Shown: positions 34,069-43,114, counted from the first letter of the stretch. The stretch: 64,000 bases of DNA from DASSUW01 sp963774155 (GCA_963774155.1 CAVZDW010000002.1:1-64000); one strand, 5' to 3'. Translations and numbers: made by a program. Notes: a model not told the origin generated them from the letters alone.

Positions 34069-34638
34069 CTAGGAGGCGCTCACGAGCAGCACGACGGCGA
34101 CCGTCGCGGCCGCGGCCACCACGAGCACGTTGAGCACGAGCGCCACGGTCAGGAACCGCTGGAGCCTGCGCGCGCGCTCCGCCGTCTCGGAGGGTGCCGC
34201 CTCGCCGGTGTCCCACAGCGCGGACTCGACCGGCTCTTCCGAAGGCGACCAGTCGTATGGGCGCCGCCAGCCGATCGCCGCCGACAGCAGGCCGGTGATG
34301 TACGCGTTCAGGCTCACCTGGTCCCGCTCGGCCGCCTGGGCCAGCTCGCCGTGCAGGCTCTGCGGCATGCGCAGGAGCAGCTTTCCGCTGTAGGCGCGGG
34401 CGTCGCGCGGCTCGGGCACCTCGCGGCCCTCCGCCTGCGCGGCGGCGACCCAGTCCGCGAGCGCTGCCGTGATGCGCGACGCGGCCTCGGCCGGCGTGGC
34501 TCCTCGCGCTTCGCAGCCGGCAAGCTCCTCGATCGTTGCGCGCCAAGGGCGCCCTTCGTCCTCGCCGTCTCTGGTCATCGAGACCCGGTACGGGAGCTCC
34601 AGGTAACGCCTCACCGCATCGTCCGCCAGGATGCTCAT
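34069..34638 (-). CDS. HicB-like/RHH protein with C-terminal transmembrane helix
   Basis: A 189-residue protein. Residues 1-70 resemble the HicB antitoxin fold: YLELPYRVSMTRDGEDEGRP, WRATIEELAGCEARGATPAE and AASRITAALADWV. Residues about 88-118 match the HicB/Arc ribbon-helix-helix: YSGKLLLRMPQSLHGELAQA followed by AERDQVSLNAYITGLLS. The end is a single helix, FLTVALVLNVLVVAAAATVA. No HicA toxin lies beside it. A membrane-tethered HicB-like DNA-binding protein is unusual. ATG 34638 was chosen over an upstream in-frame Met. Confidence 0.75.
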   Translation of the reverse strand: MSILADDAVRRYLELPYRVSMTRDGEDEGRPWRATIEELAGCEARGATPAEAASRITAALADWVAAAQAEGREVPEPRDARAYSGKLLLRMPQSLHGELAQAAERDQVSLNAYITGLLSAAIGWRRPYDWSPSEEPVESALWDTGEAAPSETAERARRLQRFLTVALVLNVLVVAAAATVAVVLLVSAS

Positions 34639-34713
34639 GCGGCCGACAATACCCTCCCCCGCGGGCGCGGGCAACGCCTGCGCGCCACGTCTGAGGATTC
34701 TGGCCAGATGACT

Positions 34714-34815
34714 AGGTACCGGGTAGCCAATTAACCGCGAGCCGGTGCGGCGGTAACCAAAATTACAGCACCAACCGTGGATGTGACTGTAATATCACCG
34801 CACTCCCGGTGATAT
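34714..34815. promoter_or_regulatory. AT-rich repeat region between HicB-like gene and polysaccharide regulator
   Basis: This 185-bp gene-free gap is much more AT-rich than its surroundings. It contains AGGTACC (34714-34720), the inverted pair ATTACAG (34772-34778) / CTGTAAT (34787-34793), and the perfect inverted repeat ATATCACC-N8-GGTGATAT (34792-34815). The AGGTACC...ATTACAG order recurs at 36074-36097 on the other side of the regulator gene. It probably holds protein-binding sites; it is downstream of the regulator gene as oriented. Confidence 0.5.
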
Positions 34816-34823
34816 CAGTGCAC

Positions 34824-36017
34824 TCAATGAAACTCAGCGGGCGCAGGGATCGGGGCCGCCAGCGGCGCGCGCGTGGGCTCGGCGCGGCTGTTGGCGACGT
34901 CGGCGACGACGCTCGTCAGCTCGAAGTCCGGGCGCTCGCCGAAAGCCCGCTCCAGCCGCGCCCGGAGCGCGTGGTAGTGGCGAAGGGCCTCGGTGCGCCT
35001 GCCGCGGCGCAGGCAGACCTCGATGAGCATCTGGTGCACGTGCGAGTCGAAGGGCTCGAGCCGCGCCAGCCGCTGGAGATGGTCCGCCGCGGTGACCAGC
35101 CGGCCGGTGGCGACCGCCATCTGGGCCATGGCCGCCAGGCTCTTGCCGGTCAGCGCGCGTAGGTACTCGCGCTCGGGGAAGGCCCAGTCGGCGTAGGCGT
35201 CGTCCGCGAGGAAGTCGCCGCGGTAGAGCGTCAGCGCTTCGCCGAGGACGGTCTCTGCCGTGGCGTGGTCCTGGCGCCGGTAGGCGGTGATACCAGCCGT
35301 CGCCTGCCGCGCGAAGACGTCCGCGTCGAGCTTCAGGCGCCGCGGATCGATGCGGTAGCCCGCGGCGTCGCGGAGGACGAGCGAGCCGCCGTTGTCGGCG
35401 CGCTCGCCGAGCTGGTCGCGGAGCTTGAAGATGCAGTACCGGACGTTGGTGACGGCCGATGGCCCGCGTTCTGGCCACAGGGCGCCGGCGATCGCCTCCG
35501 AGCGCTGGGCGGCCGACCGCGAGGCGACCAGGTAGCGGAAGACCTCGCCGGGGCGCTGCTGCAGCCAGTCGCCGTCGCAGCAGCGTCCGCCGACCGTGAC
35601 CGAGAGGCGGCCGAGCGCCGCGACCTGGACCTCGGGCCCGAAGGCGGTGCCGGCGGCCACCGGGGCGAACGAGATCTCGAAGATCACGAGATTCGTCATG
35701 CCGCGAGCGAACGGGCGCGCGCTGATCGTCGCATCGAGCCGCCGCTCGCCGGCCGCGAGCGACCAGGGCCGCGGCGCCAGCCCCTTCGCCGCGTCGACGG
35801 CGCTGCGCGTCAGGCAGCCTTCGGCCGGCGTGGTGTTGCCGGGGCAGTCCAGCGCCTCGCAGCACGTCATGCCGGACGTCCACTCCACGCCGAGGCGGAA
35901 GAGCCTGGCGGCCACGGCCGGGCTCCACCAGATGACGAGGCCCTGGGCATCGACGATCACGACCGCGTCCGTCGCGGGACGAGCCTGCGAGGAGGCGAGG
36001 ACTGCGCTGGCCGTCAT
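34824..36017 (-). CDS. transcriptional regulator with PAS-like sensor, winged helix and BTAD
   Basis: A 397-residue regulator. Residues about 10-110 look like a PAS domain (DAVVIVDAQGLVIWWSPAVA) with a cysteine cluster MTCCEALDCPGNTTPAEGCL that may hold a metal or respond to redox. An OmpR-type winged helix follows (QVAALGRLSVTVGG, QQRPGEVFRYLVASRS, AVTNVRYCIFKLRDQLGERA). Then comes a BTAD (ALTLYRGDFLADDAYADWAF, HQMLIEVCLRRGRRTEALRH). The start ATG 36017 is preferred to an upstream in-frame Met. It is divergent from the chain-length gene and flanked on both sides by AT-rich repeats, so it is the likely regulator of the polysaccharide locus. Confidence 0.8.
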   Translation of the reverse strand: MTASAVLASSQARPATDAVVIVDAQGLVIWWSPAVAARLFRLGVEWTSGMTCCEALDCPGNTTPAEGCLTRSAVDAAKGLAPRPWSLAAGERRLDATISARPFARGMTNLVIFEISFAPVAAGTAFGPEVQVAALGRLSVTVGGRCCDGDWLQQRPGEVFRYLVASRSAAQRSEAIAGALWPERGPSAVTNVRYCIFKLRDQLGERADNGGSLVLRDAAGYRIDPRRLKLDADVFARQATAGITAYRRQDHATAETVLGEALTLYRGDFLADDAYADWAFPEREYLRALTGKSLAAMAQMAVATGRLVTAADHLQRLARLEPFDSHVHQMLIEVCLRRGRRTEALRHYHALRARLERAFGERPDFELTSVVADVANSRAEPTRAPLAAPIPAPAEFH

Positions 36018-36072
36018 CCGGACTTTCCTGTCTTCCGCCACGTCACCTCTAATGCCTTCCGCTGCGTTCGTT

Positions 36073-36105
36073 GAGGTACCTCCCACCTTTATTACAGATG
36101 GGAGG
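36073..36105. promoter_or_regulatory. palindrome cluster in the regulator/wzz divergent promoter
   Basis: GAGGTACCTC (36073-36082) is a perfect palindrome. It overlaps CCTCCCA (36079-36085), which pairs with TGGGAGG (36099-36105), and ATTACAG (36091-36097) sits in the loop. It lies between the divergent regulator and wzz-like genes. AGGTACC and ATTACAG both occur again at 34714-34778. Operator function is inferred. Confidence 0.5.
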
Positions 36106-36172
36106 GGAGAATCAAGGTGAGATGTGTAACCTCGTACTTCGGCCAACGGCGATCTAACGCTCCAGGCCTAGC

Positions 36173-37654
36173 TTGCAGGCCATCACGACCCGCGATCTAC
36201 AGGCGTTCGAGGCTCCCCTGGATGTGGGTCTGCTGACCGGGGCGCTCCGCCGCAGCCGCTGGCTGATCGTGGCGATCGTCGTCGGCGTCACGGCCGCGGT
36301 GCTGATCATCTCGCTCGCCGCGCCGGAGCGTTACCGCGCGAGCGCCCGCATCGCCGAGGATCCGACGTCCGACCAGGCGCTGGATATCGCGACCGCGGAC
36401 CGGCGCCTCGCGACGAGCCGCGAGCTCGTCACCGGCCCCGCCGTGCTGGCCACGGCGGCGCGCCGGCTGCCCGGCGAGACGCCCGGCTCGCTGGCCGCGA
36501 AGGTGTCGGCGACGATCGACGCCGAGGCCAGCATCCTCGACATCAGGGCCACCGACGGCGAGGCGAGGGGCGCCGCGCGCATCGCCGACACCGTGGCGGC
36601 CACCTTCCTGGCCCAGGAGGCGCGGCGGCAAGCCGCGGCCCTGGCCAACGCTCGCGAGCGGATGACGCAGGAGATCGAGCGCCAGCGCCGCGCCGGCGCG
36701 TCGACGGTCACCCTGAGCGCCCTGAGAGAGCGGCTCAGCGAGCTCGCGGCGACCGAGGCGCTCGCCGGCTCGCGACTGCGGCTCGCCCAGCCCGCCACGG
36801 TGCCATCGAGCCCGTACGCCCCGCGCCCGCTGCTGAGCGCGCTGCTGGCCTTCGTGGCCGCCCTGGTCGTCGCCGTGCTCATCGCCCTGGCACGCGACCG
36901 CTTGCGGCGGCCGGCGCCGGACGCGATCGCGCTCAGCGAGGTCGCCGGGCTGCCGCTGCTCGCCGCGGTGCCGATCACGCGCCACGGTCCGGCCCAGCAC
37001 CTGCGGCGGGTCGGCGCCCTGTTCCGGCGCGAGCCGGCCGGCGCCGTCGACCAGGGCATGATCGAGGAGGCGGCGCTCCAGGCGACCCTGCGCACCGTGC
37101 TCCCACCGCGCGTCCCGCGCCTCATCGTGGTGCACGACGCGGGTCCGGGCGCCGGCGCGGATCGCGTCGCGGCGGGGCTGGCGCGGTCGCTCTCGTGGGC
37201 CGGGCACGCCGCCGTCCTCCTGCGGCCTCGGGGCGAGGACATCGACGCGAGCGACGAGCCCGACGTGCCGGTCGCTCAGGTCACCGATCCCGGTGATATC
37301 AAGCGCCGCGACTACCGCTATGCCTTCGCGGCCAGCCCGACGGCCGGGCCGGTCGGCGATGTCCGCCTCCTCGCACCGCACGCCGCCGCCGCCGTGCTCG
37401 TGGCCCGGCTCGGCCGGACCAGCGCCGCCGAGGTCGCCTCGGCGCGGCGCCTGCTCGACGCGCTCGGCATCCACAGCCTCGGCCTCGTCGTCACCTGCAC
37501 CGCCGGGGAGGCGTCGCGGATTCCGCGCGATGCGTTCACGGGAGCGCTGCGACCGCCCGCACGGGCCCGCGCCGGCTCGCAGAACGGCGGCGGTCACGAC
37601 GGGAACGGGCGCGCGCCGGCCGAGCTGCCGGCGGGCATCTCCGTCACCGAGTAG
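36173..37654 (+). CDS. Wzz/GumC-like polysaccharide chain-length protein with degenerate kinase-like domain
   Basis: A 493-residue protein. The first transmembrane helix is LIVAIVVGVTAAVLIISLAA. A periplasmic-type helical domain with AALANARERMTQEIERQRRA follows. The second helix is LLSALLAFVAALVVAVLIAL, preceded by the Pro-rich PSSPYAPRP typical of Wzz. The C-terminal 200 residues align with the BY-kinase fold (LIVVHDAGPGAGADRVAAGL), but the Walker A Lys/Thr pattern is not intact and there is no Tyr cluster, so kinase activity is doubtful. The TTG at 36173 is the only start that keeps the N-terminus; no strong ribosome-binding site is seen. It is first in the plus-strand polysaccharide operon. 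Confidence 0.8.
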   Translation: MQAITTRDLQAFEAPLDVGLLTGALRRSRWLIVAIVVGVTAAVLIISLAAPERYRASARIAEDPTSDQALDIATADRRLATSRELVTGPAVLATAARRLPGETPGSLAAKVSATIDAEASILDIRATDGEARGAARIADTVAATFLAQEARRQAAALANARERMTQEIERQRRAGASTVTLSALRERLSELAATEALAGSRLRLAQPATVPSSPYAPRPLLSALLAFVAALVVAVLIALARDRLRRPAPDAIALSEVAGLPLLAAVPITRHGPAQHLRRVGALFRREPAGAVDQGMIEEAALQATLRTVLPPRVPRLIVVHDAGPGAGADRVAAGLARSLSWAGHAAVLLRPRGEDIDASDEPDVPVAQVTDPGDIKRRDYRYAFAASPTAGPVGDVRLLAPHAAAAVLVARLGRTSAAEVASARRLLDALGIHSLGLVVTCTAGEASRIPRDAFTGALRPPARARAGSQNGGGHDGNGRAPAELPAGISVTE

Positions 37655-37726
37655 ACGATCCGCGACAAACCCGCGTCCAACGGGCCCGGCCACGGACCTC
37701 CAATGAGCGGGCCGTAGGTTCGCTCC

Positions 37727-39148
37727 GTGACCGAAGATCTGCAGCGCGCGTCCGCATCGCCCAAGGCGCGGGCCGCCTGGCGCCGGCGGCGCTGGCTGGA
37801 GCTCCGCCGGGACATGGTCCTGGCGCCCGTCGGCGGCGGGATCGTCCTCGCCTTCCTGGCCCGCCCGGGCGATCCGGTCCGGACGGCGGTGCTCGGCTGC
37901 CTCGCGCTCGCCGCGGGCGGCTGGGTCGCCCGTCGCGTCGCCCCGCACGCCGCGCTGCTGCCGCTGATGCGCCGCGTCTACCCGCTCCTGGGGCCGCTCC
38001 TGGGCGTCTGCGGCATCGCGGTGCTCGAGCTGCTGACGGGCGTGCCGCACGCCGGCCCGCTCGACCTCATCGCGACGCTGGCGGCGGCAGGGTTCGTGGC
38101 CCAACCGTGGGGCGGGCTGTTCGGCTCCCCGGCGCCCGGGAGCCTGCGGGTCGGGTTCATCGGCGCGCCCGCGGCGGCGGAGCGGCTGGCGCAGGCCCTG
38201 GAATCGGTCGGCTCGCGCCAGTACATCCTCGCCGGGCGCATCGCGTTCCGCGGCGCGCCGGTCGGCGAGCCGGTCGCCGAGCCCGAGCCTCTGGGCCGCC
38301 TCGGCGAGCTCGCCCACCTCGTCGTCGAGCACGACATCGATCTCCTGGTGATGAGCAGCGAGGCCCCGCGGCTGGAGGTCTTCAGCGAAGTGGCGGACTC
38401 CTGCCTCGACCTGCCCGTGCAGCTCGTCGAGCTGCCCGCCCTGTTCGAGGAGGTCTTCGGGCATGTCCCGACGGCCGAGATCAACGCGGCATGGTTCCAG
38501 TGCCTCGCCGACCCGCAAGCGCGCGCCTCCGCCGGGCCGCTCAAGCGCGCGGTCGATCTCACGGGCGCGACGCTGGCGCTGCTGCTGACGCTCCCGCTGC
38601 TCCCGCTGCTCGTGTTGCTGATCCGCCGCGACGGCGGCCCGGCGCTGTTCAGCCAGGTCCGGATCGGGGCGGGCGGCCGGCGCTTCCGCGTGCACAAGCT
38701 GCGCACCATGCACGTCGGCGCCGACGCGTCCGCGCAGTGGGCGTGCGCGGACGATCCCCGGACGACGGCCGTCGGCGGGTTCCTGCGCCGTACCCACCTC
38801 GACGAGCTGCCCCAGCTCGTGAACGTGCTCCGCGGCGAGATGAGCCTCGTGGGTCCACGGCCCGAGCAGCCGCAGTTCGTCGACCGGCTCGAGCAGATGC
38901 TGCCGTTCTACCAGCGGCGGCACCTGATGCTGCCCGGTATCACCGGCTGGGCGCAGGTTCGCTGCGGCTACGCCGGATCGGACATCGGCTCGGCGTGGAA
39001 GCTCTGCCACGACCTCTACTACGCCAAGCACCGGTCGCTCGGGATGGACCTGTTGATCCTCGGCGAGACGCTCGCCACCCTGCTGTTCGAGCGCGAGCCC
39101 GTGATGCAGCCCGAGAGCGTCTTCTACGTGCTCGCCGATGACCGCTGA
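37727..39148 (+). CDS. polyprenyl-phosphate glycosyl-1-phosphate transferase (priming enzyme, WbaP/WcaJ type)
   Basis: A 473-residue membrane enzyme that loads the first sugar phosphate onto undecaprenyl phosphate. The N-terminal half has several hydrophobic segments and a CoA-binding-like region (LRVGFIGAPAAAERLAQALE). The C-terminal catalytic domain has KRAVDLTGATLALLLTLPLL, VRIGAGGRRFRVHKLRTMHV, LPQLVNVLRGEMSLVGPRPE and LPGITGWAQV. These match the bacterial sugar transferase family. GTG 37727 is the start. The next gene overlaps by 11 bp. Confidence 0.9.
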   Translation: MTEDLQRASASPKARAAWRRRRWLELRRDMVLAPVGGGIVLAFLARPGDPVRTAVLGCLALAAGGWVARRVAPHAALLPLMRRVYPLLGPLLGVCGIAVLELLTGVPHAGPLDLIATLAAAGFVAQPWGGLFGSPAPGSLRVGFIGAPAAAERLAQALESVGSRQYILAGRIAFRGAPVGEPVAEPEPLGRLGELAHLVVEHDIDLLVMSSEAPRLEVFSEVADSCLDLPVQLVELPALFEEVFGHVPTAEINAAWFQCLADPQARASAGPLKRAVDLTGATLALLLTLPLLPLLVLLIRRDGGPALFSQVRIGAGGRRFRVHKLRTMHVGADASAQWACADDPRTTAVGGFLRRTHLDELPQLVNVLRGEMSLVGPRPEQPQFVDRLEQMLPFYQRRHLMLPGITGWAQVRCGYAGSDIGSAWKLCHDLYYAKHRSLGMDLLILGETLATLLFEREPVMQPESVFYVLADDR

Positions 39149-40034
39149 CGGTGATATCACCCTCAGCCGCGGGAAGATCGCCGTGATCATCCCCTGCCAC
39201 GACGACGGCGCGACGCTCGAGGAGGCCGTCGGCTCGGTGCGCGCGCAGGATCTCCCGGCGGAGGTCATCGTGGTCGACGACGGCTCCACCGATCCCGGCA
39301 CCGCGGCGGCACTCCAGCGGGTGGCCGCCGGCGGCGCACGCGTGCTGCGCCAGGCCAACCGCGGCCCGGCCGCGGCCCGGATGGCCGGACTGCACGCGAC
39401 GACCGCCGAGTACGCCCTGCCGCTGGACGCCGACGACCGGCTGCTGCCGGGCGCGCTGCGGCGCCTGCGCGACGTGCTCGAGCACCGGCCCGCCGCGGTG
39501 GCCGCGTGGGGCGGCGCCCGGCACTTCGGCGGCCTCGACTTCGTCCAGCGCGGGCTCCCCACGCTCGACCCGTGGCAGATCAGCTATCAGAACCATCTCC
39601 CTCTCAGCGCCCTCTACCGGCGCGAGGTCGTGCTCGCCCACGGCGGCTGGCGGCTCGAGGGCGGCTACGAGGACTGGGACCTCTGGATGAGCCTTGCCGA
39701 GGCCGGCCTGGAGGGCGTCGGCATCGCCGACGTGACCGGCGAGTACCGCGTCCTGCCGGGCCGCAGGCTGTCCTCTTCCTCGAGTCGCCACGCCGAGCGC
39801 TGCGCCCGCCTGCGTGAGCGCCACCCGCAGCTGTTCGCCGAGCGCCGGCGCAACCGGCGCCGCTCCCCCGCGCCGCGGACGCTGAAGGCGGCGCTGCCCG
39901 TCATCGACGCCCTGCCCCTGTCCCCCACCCGCAAGCGCCTGCTGTCGGGCGCCGCGCGCTACCTGGCCGACGGGTCGGGGTGGCCCACCCTCGCGGCGCG
40001 CCTGCGGGCGCATCGGATCCGGCGTGCCCGCTGA
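39138..40034 (+). CDS. glycosyltransferase family 2
   Basis: A 298-residue GT-A glycosyltransferase. It starts KIAVIIPCHDDGATLEEAVG, has VIVVDDGSTDPGTAAAL (nucleotide binding), LPLDADDRLLPGALR (DxD) and GGYEDWDLWMSLAEAG, the acceptor-side ED. It is cytoplasmic or membrane-associated, and the donor sugar is not predictable. It overlaps the priming transferase by 11 bp and faces the polymerase gene, with 4 bp between stops. Confidence 0.88.
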   Translation: MTADGDITLSRGKIAVIIPCHDDGATLEEAVGSVRAQDLPAEVIVVDDGSTDPGTAAALQRVAAGGARVLRQANRGPAAARMAGLHATTAEYALPLDADDRLLPGALRRLRDVLEHRPAAVAAWGGARHFGGLDFVQRGLPTLDPWQISYQNHLPLSALYRREVVLAHGGWRLEGGYEDWDLWMSLAEAGLEGVGIADVTGEYRVLPGRRLSSSSSRHAERCARLRERHPQLFAERRRNRRRSPAPRTLKAALPVIDALPLSPTRKRLLSGAARYLADGSGWPTLAARLRAHRIRRAR

Positions 40035-40038
40035 GCGC

Positions 40039-41352
40039 TCACCGGCGCCGGCGGGCCGCGCCGATCCAGATCAGCGCCGCGACGAGCCAGAGGTGGCGCC
40101 AGTGCAACGTGTCGACGAACACGCTGTTGGCCAGGATCCCGCACCACGCCCCGAGCAGGGCCGCCGATCCCACGCCGTACGCATCGTGCCCGGAGAGGAC
40201 GTTGCGGCAGGCGAGCGCGAGCGTCCCGCCGAGCAGCGCCAGGATCGCCGCGAGCCCGAGCACGCCCTGCTCGGCCAGCACACGGACGTAGATGCTGTGG
40301 GCGGAGACGGGCTGCACCACCTCGAACTGCCCGGGCCCGACGCCGACGGGATGGTCCGCGGCCAGCTCGAGCCCGGCCCGCTGAGCGCTGAAGCGCGCCG
40401 TGTCGTAGGTCTGGACCTGCGCGCGCTCGTCCAGGAAGGTCTCGGACCCGGTGAGCATGACGACCGCACCCGCACCGGCGCCCGCGACCAGCACGAGGAA
40501 CACCGCCGCCGTGGCGGCGCGGCCCGTGCCCGGACGCAGGAGCAGCACCGCGAGCATGACGAGCAGCGCGACGGCGAAGTTCAGCCAGGCCGCTCGCGAG
40601 TACGCGAAGAGCACGCCGAGCGCGAGCACCGCGAAGCCGGCGGCGCTGAGGGACCGGCGCAGTCCGAGCAGGCGGGGGTGCACCGTCTCCTCGAGCAGGA
40701 TGAGGGCGGCCGGGATCAGGAACGGCGCGAAGACGTTGGGGTCCTTGAACAGCCCCTGCGCGCGGACGGCGTCCTCGCCGGCGACGACGTCGCGCAGGGG
40801 GAAGGCGACGAAGAGCCCGAGCACCGCGAGGGCGGCGAAGAGCACGGCGCCGCCCACGTAGGCCCGGATGACGATGCGCATCCGGTCGCGCCGCTGCAGC
40901 TCGATGGTCGCCCAGACGGACAGCGTCCCCAGGTAGAGCGTGATGCCGAGGAACCGCACCGCCGCGCCGAGATCGACGGCGACGGCGAGGGAGGCCAGGT
41001 TCAGCGCGAGCAGGACGCCGAGGATCGCGACCATCGAGGCCGGCGCCCGGCGCAGGTCGAAGCGCCCGCCCGCGATCGCCACCGCGATGACCGCGGAGAG
41101 CAGCGCGTCGGAGGGAGCGGGCTCGAACCGCACGACGCCGAGCAACAGGAAGCCGAGCGCGATCGTCAGCTCGTAGCGCGTCAGCGCCAGCGTCACCACG
41201 CAGGCCAGGCCGCCGACGGCGGCCGCCGCCAGCGCCGGCGGCGGCGGTTCCCGCGCGAGCCAGAGACCGAGCGCCACCGTCATGGCCGCCAGCCCCGCGA
41301 GCAACGCATACGGCGCGGGGTGTCGTTCGCGGATGGCTGGCGCGATGCTCAC
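40039..41352 (-). CDS. O-antigen ligase/polymerase-like membrane protein (Wzy)
   Basis: A 437-residue protein with 10-12 hydrophobic segments, for example YALLAGLAAMTVALGLWLAR and GLRRSLSAAGFAVLALGVLF. The Wzy_C region reads ELAADHPVGVGPGQFEVVQP VSAHSIYVRVLAEQG (about residues 320-355), with the H/E pattern of the O-antigen ligase family. It would polymerise repeat units outside the membrane. GTG 41352 is divergent from the nucleotidyltransferase at 41427, leaving a 74-bp promoter space. Confidence 0.85.
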   Translation of the reverse strand: MSIAPAIRERHPAPYALLAGLAAMTVALGLWLAREPPPPALAAAAVGGLACVVTLALTRYELTIALGFLLLGVVRFEPAPSDALLSAVIAVAIAGGRFDLRRAPASMVAILGVLLALNLASLAVAVDLGAAVRFLGITLYLGTLSVWATIELQRRDRMRIVIRAYVGGAVLFAALAVLGLFVAFPLRDVVAGEDAVRAQGLFKDPNVFAPFLIPAALILLEETVHPRLLGLRRSLSAAGFAVLALGVLFAYSRAAWLNFAVALLVMLAVLLLRPGTGRAATAAVFLVLVAGAGAGAVVMLTGSETFLDERAQVQTYDTARFSAQRAGLELAADHPVGVGPGQFEVVQPVSAHSIYVRVLAEQGVLGLAAILALLGGTLALACRNVLSGHDAYGVGSAALLGAWCGILANSVFVDTLHWRHLWLVAALIWIGAARRRR

Positions 41353-41426
41353 GAATCGCCTCTAGTTGGCGACCGTATCGCCGCCCGCGCGCAGCCGCCA
41401 CGGCCGGCCAACGCGAAAGGAACGCG

Positions 41427-42146
41427 ATGACACGACGGGCGATCATTCTCGCCGGGGGGCGCGGATCTCGCCTCGCGCCGTACACCACGGTGCTGCCCAA
41501 GCCGCTGATGCCGGTCGGCGACCGGCCGATCCTCGAGATCGTGCTGCGGCAGCTGGGGTCCGCGGGGTTCGACGACATCACGCTGGCCGTCGGCCACCTC
41601 GCCCACCTGATCCGCGCCGTGCTCGGCGACGGCTCCGGGCACGCCGTGACGTTGCGATATCACGAGGAGCAGCACGCGCTGGGCACCGCGGGTCCGCTGG
41701 CGACGATCCCCGATCTCGACGGCACGTTCCTGATGCTCAACGGCGACGTGCTCACGACGCTGGACTTCCGGGAGCTGGTGCGGGCACACGAGCAGGCGGG
41801 CAACGCGCTGACGATCGCGACCCACCGGCGCACCGTCGTGACCGACTACGGCGTCCTGCATACCGACGGCGCCCTGGGCGCCACCCACCGGGTGCTGGCG
41901 TACGAGGAGAAGCCGGAGCTCGCCTACACGGTGAGCATGGGCGTCTACGTGCTCGAGCCGGCCGCCGTGCGCCACGTCCCGCCCGGGCGGTACATGGATC
42001 TCCCGGACCTCGTGATCGCGCTGCTCGCGGCGGGCGAGCAGGTCGGCTCCTACGCCTACGACGGCTACTGGCTCGACATCGGACGCGAGGACGACTACCG
42101 GCGCGCCCAGGTGGACGCCGAGCGCCTCCTGGAGCCCACGCCATGA
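41427..42146 (+). CDS. sugar-1-phosphate nucleotidyltransferase
   Basis: A 239-residue NTP transferase. The N-terminus RAIILAGGRGSRLAPYTTVL and PKPLMPVGDRPILE are the nucleotide and sugar-phosphate motifs. LNGDVLTTLDF has the metal-binding Asp, and VLAYEEKPELAYTVSMGVYV and GYWLDIGREDDY are typical of RmlA/GlmU-like and mannose-1-phosphate guanylyltransferases. It makes an NDP-sugar for the locus. ATG 42143 of the epimerase overlaps its stop. Confidence 0.88.
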   Translation: MTRRAIILAGGRGSRLAPYTTVLPKPLMPVGDRPILEIVLRQLGSAGFDDITLAVGHLAHLIRAVLGDGSGHAVTLRYHEEQHALGTAGPLATIPDLDGTFLMLNGDVLTTLDFRELVRAHEQAGNALTIATHRRTVVTDYGVLHTDGALGATHRVLAYEEKPELAYTVSMGVYVLEPAAVRHVPPGRYMDLPDLVIALLAAGEQVGSYAYDGYWLDIGREDDYRRAQVDAERLLEPTP

Positions 42147-43114
42147 GGGTGTGCGTGACCGGCGGCGCCGGCTACGTCGGTGCCGTCCTCGCGAGCCGGC
42201 TGCTCGACGGCGGCCACGACGTGACGGTGCTCGACTCGCTGCTGCACGGCCAGCGCGCCGTGGCCGACGCGCTCGCCGCGCGCGGCGCACGGGTGGTGGA
42301 GGGCGACCTGCGCGACGGCGCGGCGCGGCAGGCCGCGCTGGCGGACGCGACCGCGGTGGTGCACCTGGCCGCCATCGTCGGCGACCCCGCGTGCGCGCGC
42401 CGGCCTTCGCGCTCGTGGGCGGTCAACGTCGACGCCACGCGGGCGCTCGTGCGCGACTGCGACGGCCTGCCGATCGAGCGCCTCGTGTTCGCGTCCACCT
42501 GCTCGAACTACGGTCGCACGGCCGACTCCGGCGCACCGGTCGACGAGACGGCGGCGCTGCGACCGGTGTCGCTCTACGCCGAGCAGAAGGTGACGATCGA
42601 GCGCGAGCTGCTGGCCCGGAGCAACGGCGGCCCGGCGGTCACGTGCCTGCGGTTCGCCACGGTGTACGGCGTCGCGGCCCGGATGCGCTTCGACCTGACC
42701 GTCAACGAGTTCACGCGTGACCTGTGGGCGGGGCGCCGCCTCGACGTCTTCGGGGAGCGCTTCTGGCGGCCGTACGTGCACGTCCGCGACGCCGCCGAGG
42801 CGGTCCGCCACGTGCTCGAGGCTCCGCGCGAGGCCGTGGGCGGGCGCGTCTACAACGTCGGGCGCGACGACGAGAACTACCGCAAGGTCGATCTCGTCGA
42901 GGAGATCGTGGGCCAGCTCGGCCGCGGCGACGTGCGCTACGTCAGCCGCGCCGAGGACCCGCGCGACTACCGCGTGTCGTTCGAGCGGATCCGCGGCGAG
43001 CTCGACTTCGTGCCGCGCTCGCGGGTCAAGGACGGCGTGGGCGAGGTCGTGTCGGCGCTCGAGGGACGGCGCTTCGGCGATCCCTTCTCCCCGCGCTACG
43101 GGAACGCCGCATGA
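42143..43114 (+). CDS. NAD-dependent nucleotide-sugar epimerase/dehydratase
   Basis: A 323-residue extended SDR: MRVCVTGGAGYVGAVLASRL, VVHLAAIVGDPACARRPSRS, VFASTCSNYG and SLYAEQKVTIE (YxxxK). FWRPYVHVRDAAEAVRHVLE is the substrate-side motif. The combination with SNYG and FRPY resembles dTDP-/CDP-sugar 4-reductase or epimerase enzymes encoded beside similar nucleotidyltransferases. It overlaps its neighbours on both sides by 4 bp (ATGA). Confidence 0.87.
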   Translation: MRVCVTGGAGYVGAVLASRLLDGGHDVTVLDSLLHGQRAVADALAARGARVVEGDLRDGAARQAALADATAVVHLAAIVGDPACARRPSRSWAVNVDATRALVRDCDGLPIERLVFASTCSNYGRTADSGAPVDETAALRPVSLYAEQKVTIERELLARSNGGPAVTCLRFATVYGVAARMRFDLTVNEFTRDLWAGRRLDVFGERFWRPYVHVRDAAEAVRHVLEAPREAVGGRVYNVGRDDENYRKVDLVEEIVGQLGRGDVRYVSRAEDPRDYRVSFERIRGELDFVPRSRVKDGVGEVVSALEGRRFGDPFSPRYGNAA

